In this document: positions 45,023 to 53,425 of the stretch, piece by piece
How the letters are laid out: each line of letters begins with the position of its first letter
How positions within the stretch are numbered: position 1 is the stretch's first letter
DNA from: Pseudomonas sp. TCU-HL1
GTDB lineage: Bacteria; Pseudomonadota; Gammaproteobacteria; Pseudomonadales; Pseudomonadaceae
DNA length: 64,000 nucleotides
Assembly: GCF_001708505.1 (NCBI RefSeq)
Contig: NZ_CP015992.1
Coordinates: forward strand, 4,402,001 to 4,466,000
Direction of reading: 5' to 3'
The notes under the pieces: generated by a model
Told to the model about the DNA's origin: nothing
The model's input: the letters and a program-made list of their open reading frames with translations, nothing else
The model's database searches: none
Program-made: the position numbers and the translations under genes

Positions 45023-45034
45023 CTGCAGCGTTGA
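45019..45034. promoter_or_regulatory. Regulon operator 5: TCAAC-TGCAGC-GTTGA
   Basis: Perfect half-sites, 39 bp from operator 4 centre to centre (about four helical turns, so on the same face of DNA). It overlaps the -35 of the DUF1302 promoter. Confidence 0.85.
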
Positions 45035-45179
45035 TAAAATACCCCCCTCCCAACGCGATTCAGGTGGGAGATGCCTCTCAACTGACGGTGGAGCGGCCGC
45101 GCTGCCGAGACGCGCAAAGCGCATGATGGGGGAATGAAGGCTATGGCGTTAGCTGCCCAAAGGGACACAACTCGGGGTA

Positions 45180-45470
45180 TTACTTCATGTAAATCAATGG
45201 GTTTATGCGGCTTCCCATAGCTCTCGACCAAACGTTTCCAGCCCAGGCAATTGGCCAAGTGTTTCGTCCTTACCCCCTGGAAGCGAATCATCCAGGCCAC
45301 CTTCAGACAACTGTCATAGGCGCCGACCTTCTGGATAAGGTAAGCACCGGCAATACGACGCTTCTGGCGCAAACTACGGCGGTGGCGGGTAGCCCCCCTC
45401 AGCCCTGGCAGACTGCAGTGGAGCACTGCGCTATCGATTCGCAAAACGCTGCCCGGGTCGAATAATGGCC
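45180..45470 (-). pseudogene. IS1595-family transposase remnant
   Basis: The minus strand reads F-D-P-G-S-V-L-R-I-D-S-A, then R-I-A-G-A-Y-L-I-Q-K-V-G-A-Y-D-S-C-L-K and W-M-I-R-F-Q-G-V-R-T-K-H-L-A-N-C-L-G-W-K-R. This is the C-terminal catalytic end of IS1595/ISXO2-type transposases as I recall it (V-L-C-S-D-G, N-V-N-A-Y-H-S-R-L-K-x-W-M, G-V-A-T-K-Y-L-x-N-Y-L-G-W-R-R). The first two thirds are missing. It sits between the two divergent operator-controlled units. Confidence 0.55.
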
Positions 45471-46130
45471 GTAAGGCCGCACCTATGTGGTGCGCCATAG
45501 ACTGCATTTCCAAATAGAAGTCTGCATGCTGGCTGCTCCGACACTGCGCACGACCAGAACCGGAATCCGCTCAGCGCCAATGCCCTTTCTCATTGCTATC
45601 CCACTGTGCTTGCGAGCAGGGCTTGGCAGCTTACGCGGCCCTGAACGACGCCAAGACGAAGACTTCATCGGCCGACGGTCCTCAACTCATGTTGCGTTCG
45701 ATGCCCTGCAATCAGGCCGAGAAAATGTAAGCACCAGCGGAACGCAGCGCTCTCACGCCACAGAACGCGGCGCCTTACAGACTGACAGGCATTGGCTTAG
45801 CGCTTGGACTTAGCGGCCCTCGTAGGCACCGCTCACGCTACAAGCCCATCTGCACCAAGTAACTGGCATGACAGACCTCTAGCTCTCGGACACATCGCTA
45901 CAAGCGCAGAAGCTGGCAGCGCTGCAACCAGACACTCGAATAGAACACCTCAGCCTGTCTACTCCACTCAGAACAGCATAGAAGGAATGACCTGAGGTGC
46001 CATTCCCCAGCCACTCAAAACACCTTCATCAAGCCCTCCCTACCCGCACCGCCTAACCCCGGCCACAGCATCAGTGATCGCTGCCGCCAAGGAATGCGCA
46101 GGCCGCCCCGACAGAAAGCAAGAAATGAAA
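45471..46130. other. Non-coding stretch upstream of the SnoaL-crotonase operon
   Basis: About 660 bases. Possible short frames have no ribosome-binding sites and odd composition. It may hold further decayed IS sequence. No operator or clear repeat was found before 46131. Confidence 0.4.
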
Positions 46131-46131
46131 G

Positions 46132-46161
46132 TTGACACGCGCGTTGACAAATAAATAGTAT
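46132..46161 (+). promoter_or_regulatory. Promoter of the SnoaL-crotonase operon with a degenerate operator
   Basis: TTGACA (46132-46137), 18-base spacer, TAGTAT (46156-46161). GTTGAC occurs twice (46131-46136 and 46143-46148); the second GTTGA with TTGAC six bases ahead makes a degenerate operator (46132-46147) over the -35. Operator 6 follows directly after the -10. Confidence 0.65.
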
Positions 46162-46164
46162 CAG

Positions 46165-46180
46165 TCAACTCTAACGTTGA
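46165..46180. promoter_or_regulatory. Regulon operator 6: TCAAC-TCTAAC-GTTGA
   Basis: Perfect half-sites, four bases beyond the -10 and 15 bp before the SnoaL start, overlapping the predicted transcription start. Confidence 0.85.
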
Positions 46181-46194
46181 CTGAGGAGAACAAC

Positions 46195-46656
46195 ATGACC
46201 CAAGAAACCCAGCTGCAAGAACTTATCGACACCCAGGCCATTGAGCGCCTGCTGTTCACCTATGCCTTCCATCTCGACATGAATCAGGCAGCCGAACTGG
46301 CTGCCCTATTCACCGAAGACTGTGAGGTCATCTACGGCCCGGGCGGCTTTGGCGCACAGGGGCGCGCAGCCTACGCCAAGACTCTTGAAGGCGTTGGCTC
46401 CTTCTTCAAGGCCACTAGCCACCATGTATCGAATATCGTCGTCGACTTCACCGGTCCGGACGAAGCCACTGTGCGCTCTGTTCTCTATGCATGGCACCGC
46501 TACAACCGTGAAATGCCTGACAGCCATGTGTGGGGTCAGTATCACGATGTCATCGTGCGCACGGATGGCAAATGGCAGTTCAAGCGCCGCGAGCTGCGCG
46601 TGACCGGCGACAAGGACTTTCATGTGAAGAAAACCCTGCCGATAGGACGCAGCTGA
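46195..46656 (+). CDS. SnoaL/NTF2-fold protein A
   Basis: 153 residues from the ATG at 46195 (GAGGAG six bases ahead). NTF2-like cone fold of the SnoaL_4/bile-acid 7-alpha-dehydratase type: L-I-D-T-Q-A-I-E-R-L-L-F-T-Y-A, L-A-A-L-F-T-E-D-C-E-V, S-H-H-V-S-N-I and W-K-F/Q-F-K-R-R. Such proteins act as small isomerases, dehydratases or cyclases on hydrophobic rings; the reaction here is unknown. First of at least four genes in an operon with two crotonases and the carboxylase; ends 1 bp before the next start. Confidence 0.8.
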   Translation: MTQETQLQELIDTQAIERLLFTYAFHLDMNQAAELAALFTEDCEVIYGPGGFGAQGRAAYAKTLEGVGSFFKATSHHVSNIVVDFTGPDEATVRSVLYAWHRYNREMPDSHVWGQYHDVIVRTDGKWQFKRRELRVTGDKDFHVKKTLPIGRS

Positions 46657-46657
46657 T

Positions 46658-47524
46658 ATGAGCGCCGCGTCTTCCTACCCGTACGAACACATCCGCATCG
46701 AGCACAGGGAGAAAATTTCCTGGCTGATTCTCAATCGGCCTGACAGTGCAAATGCGCTGTCGAACGAGTTGCTCGATGAGTTTTCTGATGCCCTTAAGCG
46801 TCTCGCAACCGAAGGCGGCCCGGTGATTGGCATACGGGGAGAAGGACGCGGTTTTTCGGCTGGCTACGACATAGGTCAAGTTGGCAAGGCAAATGGCTAC
46901 GGCAGTCTCGTACCTGATCCGCTCGCTGATCGCGAGCGTCTGCGCCGGAACGTGGACCGTTATGTGGCGATGTGGGATCACCCCAAACCGATCATCGCCG
47001 CTGTTCACGGCTACTGCATCGCGGGAGCCACGCAGATCTGCGTGTATGCGGATATCACTGTTGTGACCGATGACGCCAAGATCGGTGAACCGACCATCCC
47101 GATTGGGGGCGGCTACGTGGCCCCCCTCTGGGTACCACTGGTGGGAGCCAAGCGGGCCAAGGAATTGGCTTTCGTACCTGGAAACAGCATTGACGGGAAA
47201 ACTGCAGTCGAGTGGGGCTGGGCCAATCACAGCGTGGCTCCAGACCAGCTCATAGAGTGTGTCGAAAGTCTCGCCGAGCGCATTGCCCTGACACCTCCGG
47301 AAGTTCTGCGTATCAAGAAGCTGTCCATCAACCGTGCCGCCGAAGCGATGGGCTTCCGTTCTGCCGGAGCTGCGGTAGCCGAGATGGACGCACTGCTACA
47401 CGTGGCGCCCTCGGTGCTGGAAATCAAACAGAAGCTTGCCGAAATAGGTTTGAAGGAGTCGATAAAGCTCTACCGCTCAGAGCGGACGACTCCCCTGACC
47501 CCGGCGAAAAAAATACAGGAATAA
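46658..47524 (+). CDS. Crotonase-fold protein lacking both hydratase glutamates
   Basis: 288 residues, crotonase family: oxyanion-hole G-F-S-A-G-Y-D-I near 65-72 and A-A-V-H-G-Y-C-I-A-G near 114-123. Aligned with the valine-operon hydratase in this window, its catalytic Glu111 equals Gln125 and Glu131 equals Thr146, so ordinary hydratase chemistry is unlikely. Members with such changes include hydrolases, isomerases and C-C bond cleaving enzymes such as 6-oxocamphor hydrolase; a retro-Claisen or other ring-opening step would suit this cluster but is inference. It starts 1 bp after the SnoaL stop and ends 5 bp before the next crotonase. Confidence 0.82.
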   Translation: MSAASSYPYEHIRIEHREKISWLILNRPDSANALSNELLDEFSDALKRLATEGGPVIGIRGEGRGFSAGYDIGQVGKANGYGSLVPDPLADRERLRRNVDRYVAMWDHPKPIIAAVHGYCIAGATQICVYADITVVTDDAKIGEPTIPIGGGYVAPLWVPLVGAKRAKELAFVPGNSIDGKTAVEWGWANHSVAPDQLIECVESLAERIALTPPEVLRIKKLSINRAAEAMGFRSAGAAVAEMDALLHVAPSVLEIKQKLAEIGLKESIKLYRSERTTPLTPAKKIQE

Positions 47525-47529
47525 GAGCC

Positions 47530-48300
47530 ATGTCTAACGTCGACTTCTACATTGAAGGCCATATTGCTCACGTACGGCTGAACCGCCCCAAATCCCTCAA
47601 CGCCATCAATGGCGATATGGATCAGGCCTTGTTTGATGCGTGGCAGGAAATTAACCGCAATCCGGAAGTCTGGGTAGCCGTGCTTTCTGCAGAGGGTGAC
47701 CGCGCTTTCTGTGTTGGCGGTGATATCAGTGGCGGCACCGAACGTGCATCGCGCATGGCTGTCGGTGGTGGCCTGACCGGTATCGGTGGCCCGCTGGTGA
47801 AACTGAAGAAGCCACTGGTTGCCGCTGTTCAGGGCTATGCGCTAGGCGGTGGTTTCGAGCTGGCCTTGTGTGCCGACATTATCGTTGCGGCAGACAATGC
47901 TCAATTCGGCCTGCCGGAGACGAAGGCTGGCATCATCGGCGAATGCGGCGTCGTTCACCGCGCAATTCGTCAGCTCCCGCAGCGCGTTGCCATGGCCATG
48001 ATCCTGACGGGGGATCGCATGTCCGCCCAGGACGCCTTCAGCTATGGCCTGGTGAATGAAGTGGTCGAGCCGGCCAACCTGGCAGAAGCAGCCACGCGCT
48101 GGGCGGAAAAGGTCGCAGCCGCTTCCCCGCTAGCCAACCAAGCCGCCAAGGACGCAGCAATGAGCCGCCTCGACTACCCGCTTGAAGTTGCCCTGGCAAC
48201 CCGTTTCGAGTCGATCGAGGAATATGCCTCCAGCGAAGACGTACTCGAGGGCCGTAACGCCTTTATCGAGAAACGTAAAGCGGAATGGAAGGGACGCTGA
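47530..48300 (+). CDS. Enoyl-CoA hydratase/isomerase
   Basis: 256 residues from the ATG at 47530, 5 bp after the preceding stop (AAGAG ahead). Normal crotonase: F-C-V-G-G-D-I near 60, G-G-G-F-E-L-A-L with Glu110 and L-P-E-T-K-A-G with Glu130, so both catalytic acids are present. It should hydrate an enoyl-CoA formed after activation of the ring-opened acid. It contrasts with the Glu-less crotonase next to it. A hairpin with T-run follows. Confidence 0.87.
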   Translation: MSNVDFYIEGHIAHVRLNRPKSLNAINGDMDQALFDAWQEINRNPEVWVAVLSAEGDRAFCVGGDISGGTERASRMAVGGGLTGIGGPLVKLKKPLVAAVQGYALGGGFELALCADIIVAADNAQFGLPETKAGIIGECGVVHRAIRQLPQRVAMAMILTGDRMSAQDAFSYGLVNEVVEPANLAEAATRWAEKVAAASPLANQAAKDAAMSRLDYPLEVALATRFESIEEYASSEDVLEGRNAFIEKRKAEWKGR

Positions 48301-48318
48301 GCCTAGCCTGTCGCACCG

Positions 48319-48348
48319 GGGCCGGGCGCTAAGCGTTCGGCCTTTTTT
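48319..48348 (+). terminator. Terminator-like hairpin between crotonase and carboxylase genes
   Basis: GGCCGGGCGCT-AAGCGTTCGGCC with an imperfect stem (GGCCG/CGGCC closed, GCGCT/AAGCG inner) followed by TTTTTT at 48343-48348. It stands 20 bp before the carboxylase start, so it probably lowers transcription of the carboxylase gene. Confidence 0.65.
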
Positions 48349-48367
48349 GTATTTAGAAGGGCAAAAC

Positions 48368-51300
48368 ATGATCAACAAGCTTCTGATCGCCAATCGCGGA
48401 GAGGTGGCCATCCGTATTGCCCGTGCTGCAGCCGACCTAGGTATCACCAGCGTCGCAGTCTACCCGCAGGATGATGCGCGATGCCTACATACCCGTATCG
48501 CCGACCAGGCCATCCCGCTCGAAGGCGTTGGCGCAGCGGCCTATCTGGATGCGCAGCAACTGATTACCCTGGCCCGCCAGCATGGCTGTGATGCCATCCA
48601 CCCTGGGTACGGTTTCCTCAGTGAACAGCCGGATTTTGCCAGACGATGTGAAGCCGCCAATATCCGCTTCGTCGGTCCGTCCGCAGATGTCCTCGCCAGA
48701 CTTGGCAACAAGGCCAGCGCCAGAGTGTTGGCCAAGCAGTGCGCAGTTCCGGTGATTCCCGGAACCGACGGCGCAATCGATCTAGAACAAGCTCGCGCTT
48801 TTCTTGCCAACTTGCCAGCGGGAAACCCAGCGCTGCTCAAGGCGATTGCCGGTGGCGGTGGCCGTGGCATGCGAATACTGCTCGATGCCGATCAGCTGGA
48901 GGATGCCTTCCATCAGTGCAGCGCCGAGGCTCTGTCGGCCTTTGGCGATCATGAGCTGTACATCGAGGAAATGGTGGCCCGCGCACGACATATAGAAGTG
49001 CAAGTGATCGGTGACGGCACAGAAGTGAGCCACTTGTGGGAAAGGGAATGCAGCCTGCAACGCAAGCACCAGAAGATGTTGGAAATTGCCCCGAGTCCGT
49101 CGCTCAGCAGCGACCTGCGCGAAGCACTGGTTGATGCCGCACTCAGGCTGGCCCGCACGGTTGGCCTCAGCAGCCTGAGCACCTTCGAATTTCTGCTCGA
49201 TGAGCAGACCGGCCGCTTCTTCTTTATAGAAGCCAACCCGCGACTGCAGGTGGAACACACCATCACCGAGGCCGTCACCGGGATTGATCTAGTGCAGGCG
49301 CAATTGCGTCTGGCTGGCGGCGAGACATTACGCAGCCTGCATCTGCAACAGGCGGACATTCCTCCTGCGCAGGGCTTTGCCATGCAACTACGCATCAATA
49401 TGGAAAGCATGCAGCCTGACGGCAGTGTACTGCCGAGTGGCGGCACACTCAGCATCTTCGAACCGCCGGGCGGCCCCGGCATTCGGGTCGACAGTTTTGG
49501 CTACGCCGGGTACAGCATCAATCCCCGCTACGATTCGCTGCTGGCTAAACTGATAGTGCACAGCCCTTCCGGAAGCTTCAGCGAGCTCGCTCAGCGCGTC
49601 TATCGCACCCTTTGTCAGACGCGCATACAAGGTGTCGAAACCAATATCGAGTTCCTCAAGAACCTGCTTTGCCACCCTGCCGTGGTCGAGGGCCAGGTGT
49701 ATACCCGCTTTATTGATGAGCACCTGGGGCAGCTAATTCGCAGCCCAAGCCAGAAGCATCCACAACAGTTCTTTACCGAGTCATCCGGTCCTGCTCCCAC
49801 AGCACATCCAGATGAGCATTTTCTGGATGGCCTGAGAATGATTACCGCCCCCATGAGCGGCCTGCTGATTGAACTGCATGTCGCCGAGGATCAGCCGGTG
49901 CACAAGGGCCAGGCGCTGGCGATGATCGAATCGATGAAGATGCAGCATGTGATCAGCGCGCCAGCTAGCGGGATCATCCGTCGCGTCAGTGTGGACATGC
50001 ATTCGGCCGTTACCGCAAACCAAGCCCTGCTCTATCTTCAAGAGGCCGATGTCGATTCGGTCGATAGCGGATCGCTGCAGGCGGTTGACCTGGATACGGC
50101 CAGAGCGGACCTCTCCGAGGTCCTATCACGCCACGCCCTCGGCCAGGATGCGTCGCGTCCGCAGGCGGTGGCGCGCCGGCATGCAAAAGGCAAGCGCACT
50201 GCTCGCGAAAACATAGCAGACCTGTGTGATGCAGACAGTTTCATTGAGTACGGGGCCCTGACCTTTGCCGCCCAGCGCAGCCGTTTTTCCGAACAGGAAC
50301 TGGCCATCTCGACACCTGCGGACGGTCTGATTGCAGGGGTTGCCAGCGTCAATGGCAATCAGTTCCAGCCCGCACAAGCCCGGTGCATGGTGCTGGCCTA
50401 CGACTACACCGTGCTGGCCGGCACACAGGGCATCATGAGCCACAAGAAGCTTTCGCGCATGCTCGGTATTGCCAACGAGCTGGAAATTCCCCTGATCATC
50501 TATGCCGAGGGGGGAGGCGGCCGGCCAGGGGACAGCGACGATGCCACCCGGGCAACCGGGCTGAACATGCCCAGCTTCCTGCAGTATGCCCGCCTCAGTG
50601 GTCTGGCGCCGCGAATCAGCATCGTCAGCGGCCGCTGCTTTGCCGGCAATGCGGTGCTGGCCGGTTGCAGTGACATCATCGTTGCCACCCGGGATGCCAA
50701 TATCGGCATGGCTGGGCCAGCGATGATCGAGGGCGCGGGACTCGGTGTGCATGCGCCGGAGGACATTGGCCCGGTCAATCTGCAGGCTAAGAACGGCGTG
50801 GTCGATTGTTTGGTAGATGACGAGGCGCAGGCCACAGCGCTGGCCAAAAAGCTGCTGGGCTATTTTCAGGGGTCGCTCGGGCACTGGGAATCTGCTGACC
50901 AGCGCGGGTTGCGTCACAGCGTGCCGGACAACCGCCTGCGCTCCTATGACGTGTGGTCAGTAATCGAGACCCTATCGGATAGCGGCTCGGCCATACAGCT
51001 GCGCGAGCAGTTTGCCGCCAATATGATCACCGCGCTGATACGCATTGAAGGGCGTCCGCTCGGAGTGATAGCCAACAATCCGCACATCCTCGGCGGAGCC
51101 ATCGATACCGATGCTGCAGACAAAGCCTCGCGCTTCCTGCAGCTCTGTGATGCCTTTGATTTGCCGGTGCTCAGCCTGTGCGATACCCCCGGTTTCATGG
51201 TCGGTCCGGAGAGCGAGAAAACTGCGCTTGTGCGCCACTCCAGCCGGCTATTCGCGGTGGCAGCGAATATGGCCACGCCGCTGTTCAGCCTGATACTGCG

Positions 51301-51658
51301 CAAGGGCTATGGCCTTGGCGCCATGGCGATGACCGGCGGTTCCTTCCACGCACCGCTATTCATTGCTTCCTGGCCGACCGGCGAGTTTGGCGGCATGGGT
51401 TTTGAAGGCGCGGTCAGACTGGCCTATCGCGACGAACTGGAAGCCATTGCCGACCAGCAGGAGCGGAAGACCCTGTTCGACAAGTTGGTCAACGACTATT
51501 ACCAGCGCGGGAAGGCCAGCAGTGTTGCCGCATCGCTTGAGTTTGATGCAGTGATAGATCCGGCCGCATCACGTCAGTGGCTAGTACGTTGCCTGCAGTC
51601 GTTAAAGATGGTGGGGCCCAGGCAGGGCAAGAAGCGCCCCTTCATCGACACGTGGTGA
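48368..51658 (+). CDS. One-chain biotin-dependent acyl-CoA carboxylase (BC-BCCP-CT)
   Basis: 1096 residues from the ATG at 48368; the frame is open upstream but the real start is M-I-N-K-L-L-I-A-N-R-G-E. A biotin carboxylase is at 1-450 (H-P-G-Y-G-F-L-S-E, G-G-G-G-R-G-M, E-A-N-P-R-L-Q-V-E-H-T). A biotinyl domain follows at about 492-560 with the biotin Lys524 in E-S-M-K-M. The carboxyltransferase is at about 585-1096 (A-R-G-K/K-G-K-R-T-A-R-E-N-I start; F-C-A/C-F-A-G-N-A-V-L-A-G; D-T-P-G-F-M-V-G-P). Most acyl-CoA carboxylases split these into two or three subunits; long-chain fused forms are less usual. Substrate unknown: propionyl-, acetyl- or a branched/cyclic acyl-CoA such as in geranyl-CoA or leucine pathways. 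Confidence 0.88.
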   Translation: MINKLLIANRGEVAIRIARAAADLGITSVAVYPQDDARCLHTRIADQAIPLEGVGAAAYLDAQQLITLARQHGCDAIHPGYGFLSEQPDFARRCEAANIRFVGPSADVLARLGNKASARVLAKQCAVPVIPGTDGAIDLEQARAFLANLPAGNPALLKAIAGGGGRGMRILLDADQLEDAFHQCSAEALSAFGDHELYIEEMVARARHIEVQVIGDGTEVSHLWERECSLQRKHQKMLEIAPSPSLSSDLREALVDAALRLARTVGLSSLSTFEFLLDEQTGRFFFIEANPRLQVEHTITEAVTGIDLVQAQLRLAGGETLRSLHLQQADIPPAQGFAMQLRINMESMQPDGSVLPSGGTLSIFEPPGGPGIRVDSFGYAGYSINPRYDSLLAKLIVHSPSGSFSELAQRVYRTLCQTRIQGVETNIEFLKNLLCHPAVVEGQVYTRFIDEHLGQLIRSPSQKHPQQFFTESSGPAPTAHPDEHFLDGLRMITAPMSGLLIELHVAEDQPVHKGQALAMIESMKMQHVISAPASGIIRRVSVDMHSAVTANQALLYLQEADVDSVDSGSLQAVDLDTARADLSEVLSRHALGQDASRPQAVARRHAKGKRTARENIADLCDADSFIEYGALTFAAQRSRFSEQELAISTPADGLIAGVASVNGNQFQPAQARCMVLAYDYTVLAGTQGIMSHKKLSRMLGIANELEIPLIIYAEGGGGRPGDSDDATRATGLNMPSFLQYARLSGLAPRISIVSGRCFAGNAVLAGCSDIIVATRDANIGMAGPAMIEGAGLGVHAPEDIGPVNLQAKNGVVDCLVDDEAQATALAKKLLGYFQGSLGHWESADQRGLRHSVPDNRLRSYDVWSVIETLSDSGSAIQLREQFAANMITALIRIEGRPLGVIANNPHILGGAIDTDAADKASRFLQLCDAFDLPVLSLCDTPGFMVGPESEKTALVRHSSRLFAVAANMATPLFSLILRKGYGLGAMAMTGGSFHAPLFIASWPTGEFGGMGFEGAVRLAYRDELEAIADQQERKTLFDKLVNDYYQRGKASSVAASLEFDAVIDPAASRQWLVRCLQSLKMVGPRQGKKRPFIDTW

Positions 51659-51869
51659 CGCTAGCGCACTCTGCACTCTTGAAGCTCAGCCGTCGCCCCG
51701 ACAACCCTGCGGTCGCCCACCGAGGCACTCAGCCGCAGGCGTCGCGGCGAGGTGCTGTGTGCGCAGAACTCAGCAACACAGTCAGAGCACTCTCCGACGA
51801 ATACATTGTCGAAGAATCGGGCCTTGATTGACTTGTCGATTCCCCAACCCTAGCGCCTCGACGGCCCGG

Positions 51870-51965
51870 TCACCCCCAGTGGATCGGGTTCGGTTCATCC
51901 ATCAGTGCGGCGATCACCTTCATGGTGACGGGGGCCTTTTGGGTGGTACCCACGTCGCGCTTCAT
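51870..51965 (-). pseudogene. Truncated MaoC-like (R)-hydratase, first 31 codons
   Basis: An ATG at 51965 with GGAGAAACGCT ahead opens M-K-R-D-V-G-T-T-Q-K-A-P-V-T-M-K-V-I-A and ends N-P-I-H-W-G-stop. The hot-dog MaoC family has ...I-A-x-x-(M/T)-x-x-x-N-P-I-H-W-D at this place, so this is the 5' end of a dehydratase gene that was cut and stopped. Twenty bases upstream GTTGA (51986-51990) with CCAAG six bases away is a half-decayed copy of the regulon operator. Confidence 0.45.
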
Positions 51966-52688
51966 AGCGTTTCTCCAAGGTTCATGTTGATAGGATGACT
52001 AACCACTGCTGTCCTACGGTGGTCAACGGATGTCCACCATCAGCCAGAATCCGGTATTCCAGCGTGACACGGTCGAACAGGGCATAACGCCAACCCTCCT
52101 TGCGCTCAATGGTGGTTATGGCAGTCGGCACCCGATAGCTGCTACGACGACGAAGGGCTCATCGAAACTGAAAGCAATCTCGTCGAACAACACTTTTTCG
52201 GCTCAATCCTGGGAAGGCTCATCAATTCACCGATCGACGCACCGGCACGTCGAAAGGCTATCAGGCACGCAATGCCCGGGTTATTGCCCAACTTGGAGGA
52301 GCATTGCACCGCATCGTGCTAAAGAGCTACATGGTGCTCGTGCAGGTTGAACATCCCCTCCCGGAACCGCGCAAATGCAAGCGGATCGGGGGCTGGCGGC
52401 GCAAATAGCATGACCTCGCCTTCTTCGGCGGAGGGAACTGACAGACTGGCGGTTCAGGCCCAGCGATCACTCCCCCGTGCGTCGATCGGCCGCCAGACAG
52501 CGGCTGGGCGGTGAAGGATTCAGCTTCTAGCCCAACACACTGGTGGGCCTATTGCCAACCCTGCCCTCCAGGCCACACCCATGCTGGAAACACCACGCCA
52601 CCCGCAGCCGGGGACAGAAGTTCAGGACCTGGGCTTGATTATCGCTGCGCACCTGCTGCCCCCTCTTCCGCCCCTGCCTAGCTCAGAC
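51966..52688. other. Region of decayed sequence between carboxylase and CMD genes
   Basis: About 720 bases. On the plus strand 52089-52322 a frame reads Y-D-D-E-G-L-I-E-T-E-S-N-L-V-E-Q-H-F-F-G-S-I-L-G, then L-I-N-S-P-I-D-A-P-A-R-R-K-A-I-R-H-A-M-P-G-L-L-P-N-L-E, which looks like the end of a real protein. It has no start, and I do not recognise it. The remainder is not coding. A broken operator copy is at 51975-51990. Confidence 0.4.
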
Positions 52689-53342
52689 TCAGGCGATCCC
52701 GCGGTGCAGCGGGGCATCCGAGGCAATCGCCAGAGCTTGCAGAATAGCTTTGCGCCCGACGCCCAACTGCACTGCGTTGGCCAGGTGCAGGCGCAGACCC
52801 GGCATGAAGCGATGCGATGGTGCGGCATCCACCGCCAGGGAGATCAGCTCCTTGAGGTAGGCACGCAGTGCCGCGGTTTTCCAAGGCACTGCGCAGTACA
52901 TGAAGAATGCCTCAAAGGCCTCGGGCGATTGACGAAGCAGGGCGTCCAAAAAACCGGGCACCTGCTGCTCCATGCTGTCCCAGAACGGATCATCACCGAC
53001 ATACTGATCCCAGAGCTGCTGGCGTAGGCTATCCAGCGGCGCGCTGATGGACAGGTCGCCCCGCTCACGCAGAACCGCGGCCACAGTACTCGAGCCCACC
53101 ATGAGGGTGTGCACGCCCAGACCGGAGACCAGCACCAGTACTTCGTGCACCTGTGCGGCGCTCGCACCGGCATCCAACGCCCGCCGCACATAGTCTTGCG
53201 TGCCCTGCATATCCAGGGCCGATGGCGAGGCTCGGACCGCAAGGCCAATCAGCGCGGCATCCCGCTCGGATAAGGGCTCGCCGTCCAGCACGGACTCGAG
53301 AAAGCCCTCTGCGTAGGTTCCGATCTCTTCGAGTGTCAACAT
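52689..53342 (-). CDS. Carboxymuconolactone-decarboxylase-like (AhpD-fold) protein
   Basis: 217 residues with two AhpD-like halves: about 15-95 (L-S-E-R-D-A-A-L-I-G-L-A-V-R and A-L-D-A-G-A-S-A-A-Q-V-H-E-V-L) and about 120-215 (K-E-L-I-S-L-A-V-D-A and H-L-A-N-A-V-Q-L-G-V-G-R-K-A-I-L). The redox Cys-x2-Cys of peroxidase-type members is absent, so a decarboxylase or lactone-isomerase-like activity is more likely than peroxide reduction; the actual one is unknown. It is second in an operon with the acyl-CoA synthetase (gap 83 bp), under operator 7. Confidence 0.75.
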   Translation of the reverse strand: MLTLEEIGTYAEGFLESVLDGEPLSERDAALIGLAVRASPSALDMQGTQDYVRRALDAGASAAQVHEVLVLVSGLGVHTLMVGSSTVAAVLRERGDLSISAPLDSLRQQLWDQYVGDDPFWDSMEQQVPGFLDALLRQSPEAFEAFFMYCAVPWKTAALRAYLKELISLAVDAAPSHRFMPGLRLHLANAVQLGVGRKAILQALAIASDAPLHRGIA

Positions 53343-53425
53343 TCGCTACCCTGGCCCATATCCGTCTACCCCGTTCGGTTCTACTGTGACCGGGGTGCAA
53401 CAGCGCCCCGGCGCGACACTGCGGC

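Noticed and set aside
45487..45813. Plus-strand frame of 108 codons
   Set aside because: No ribosome-binding site, no family pattern and it lies in decayed IS flank.
48182..48367. 62-codon N-terminal extension of the carboxylase
   Set aside because: It lies in the shadow of the preceding crotonase gene and runs through a terminator; M-I-N-K-L-L-I-A-N-R-G-E at 48368 is the canonical start.
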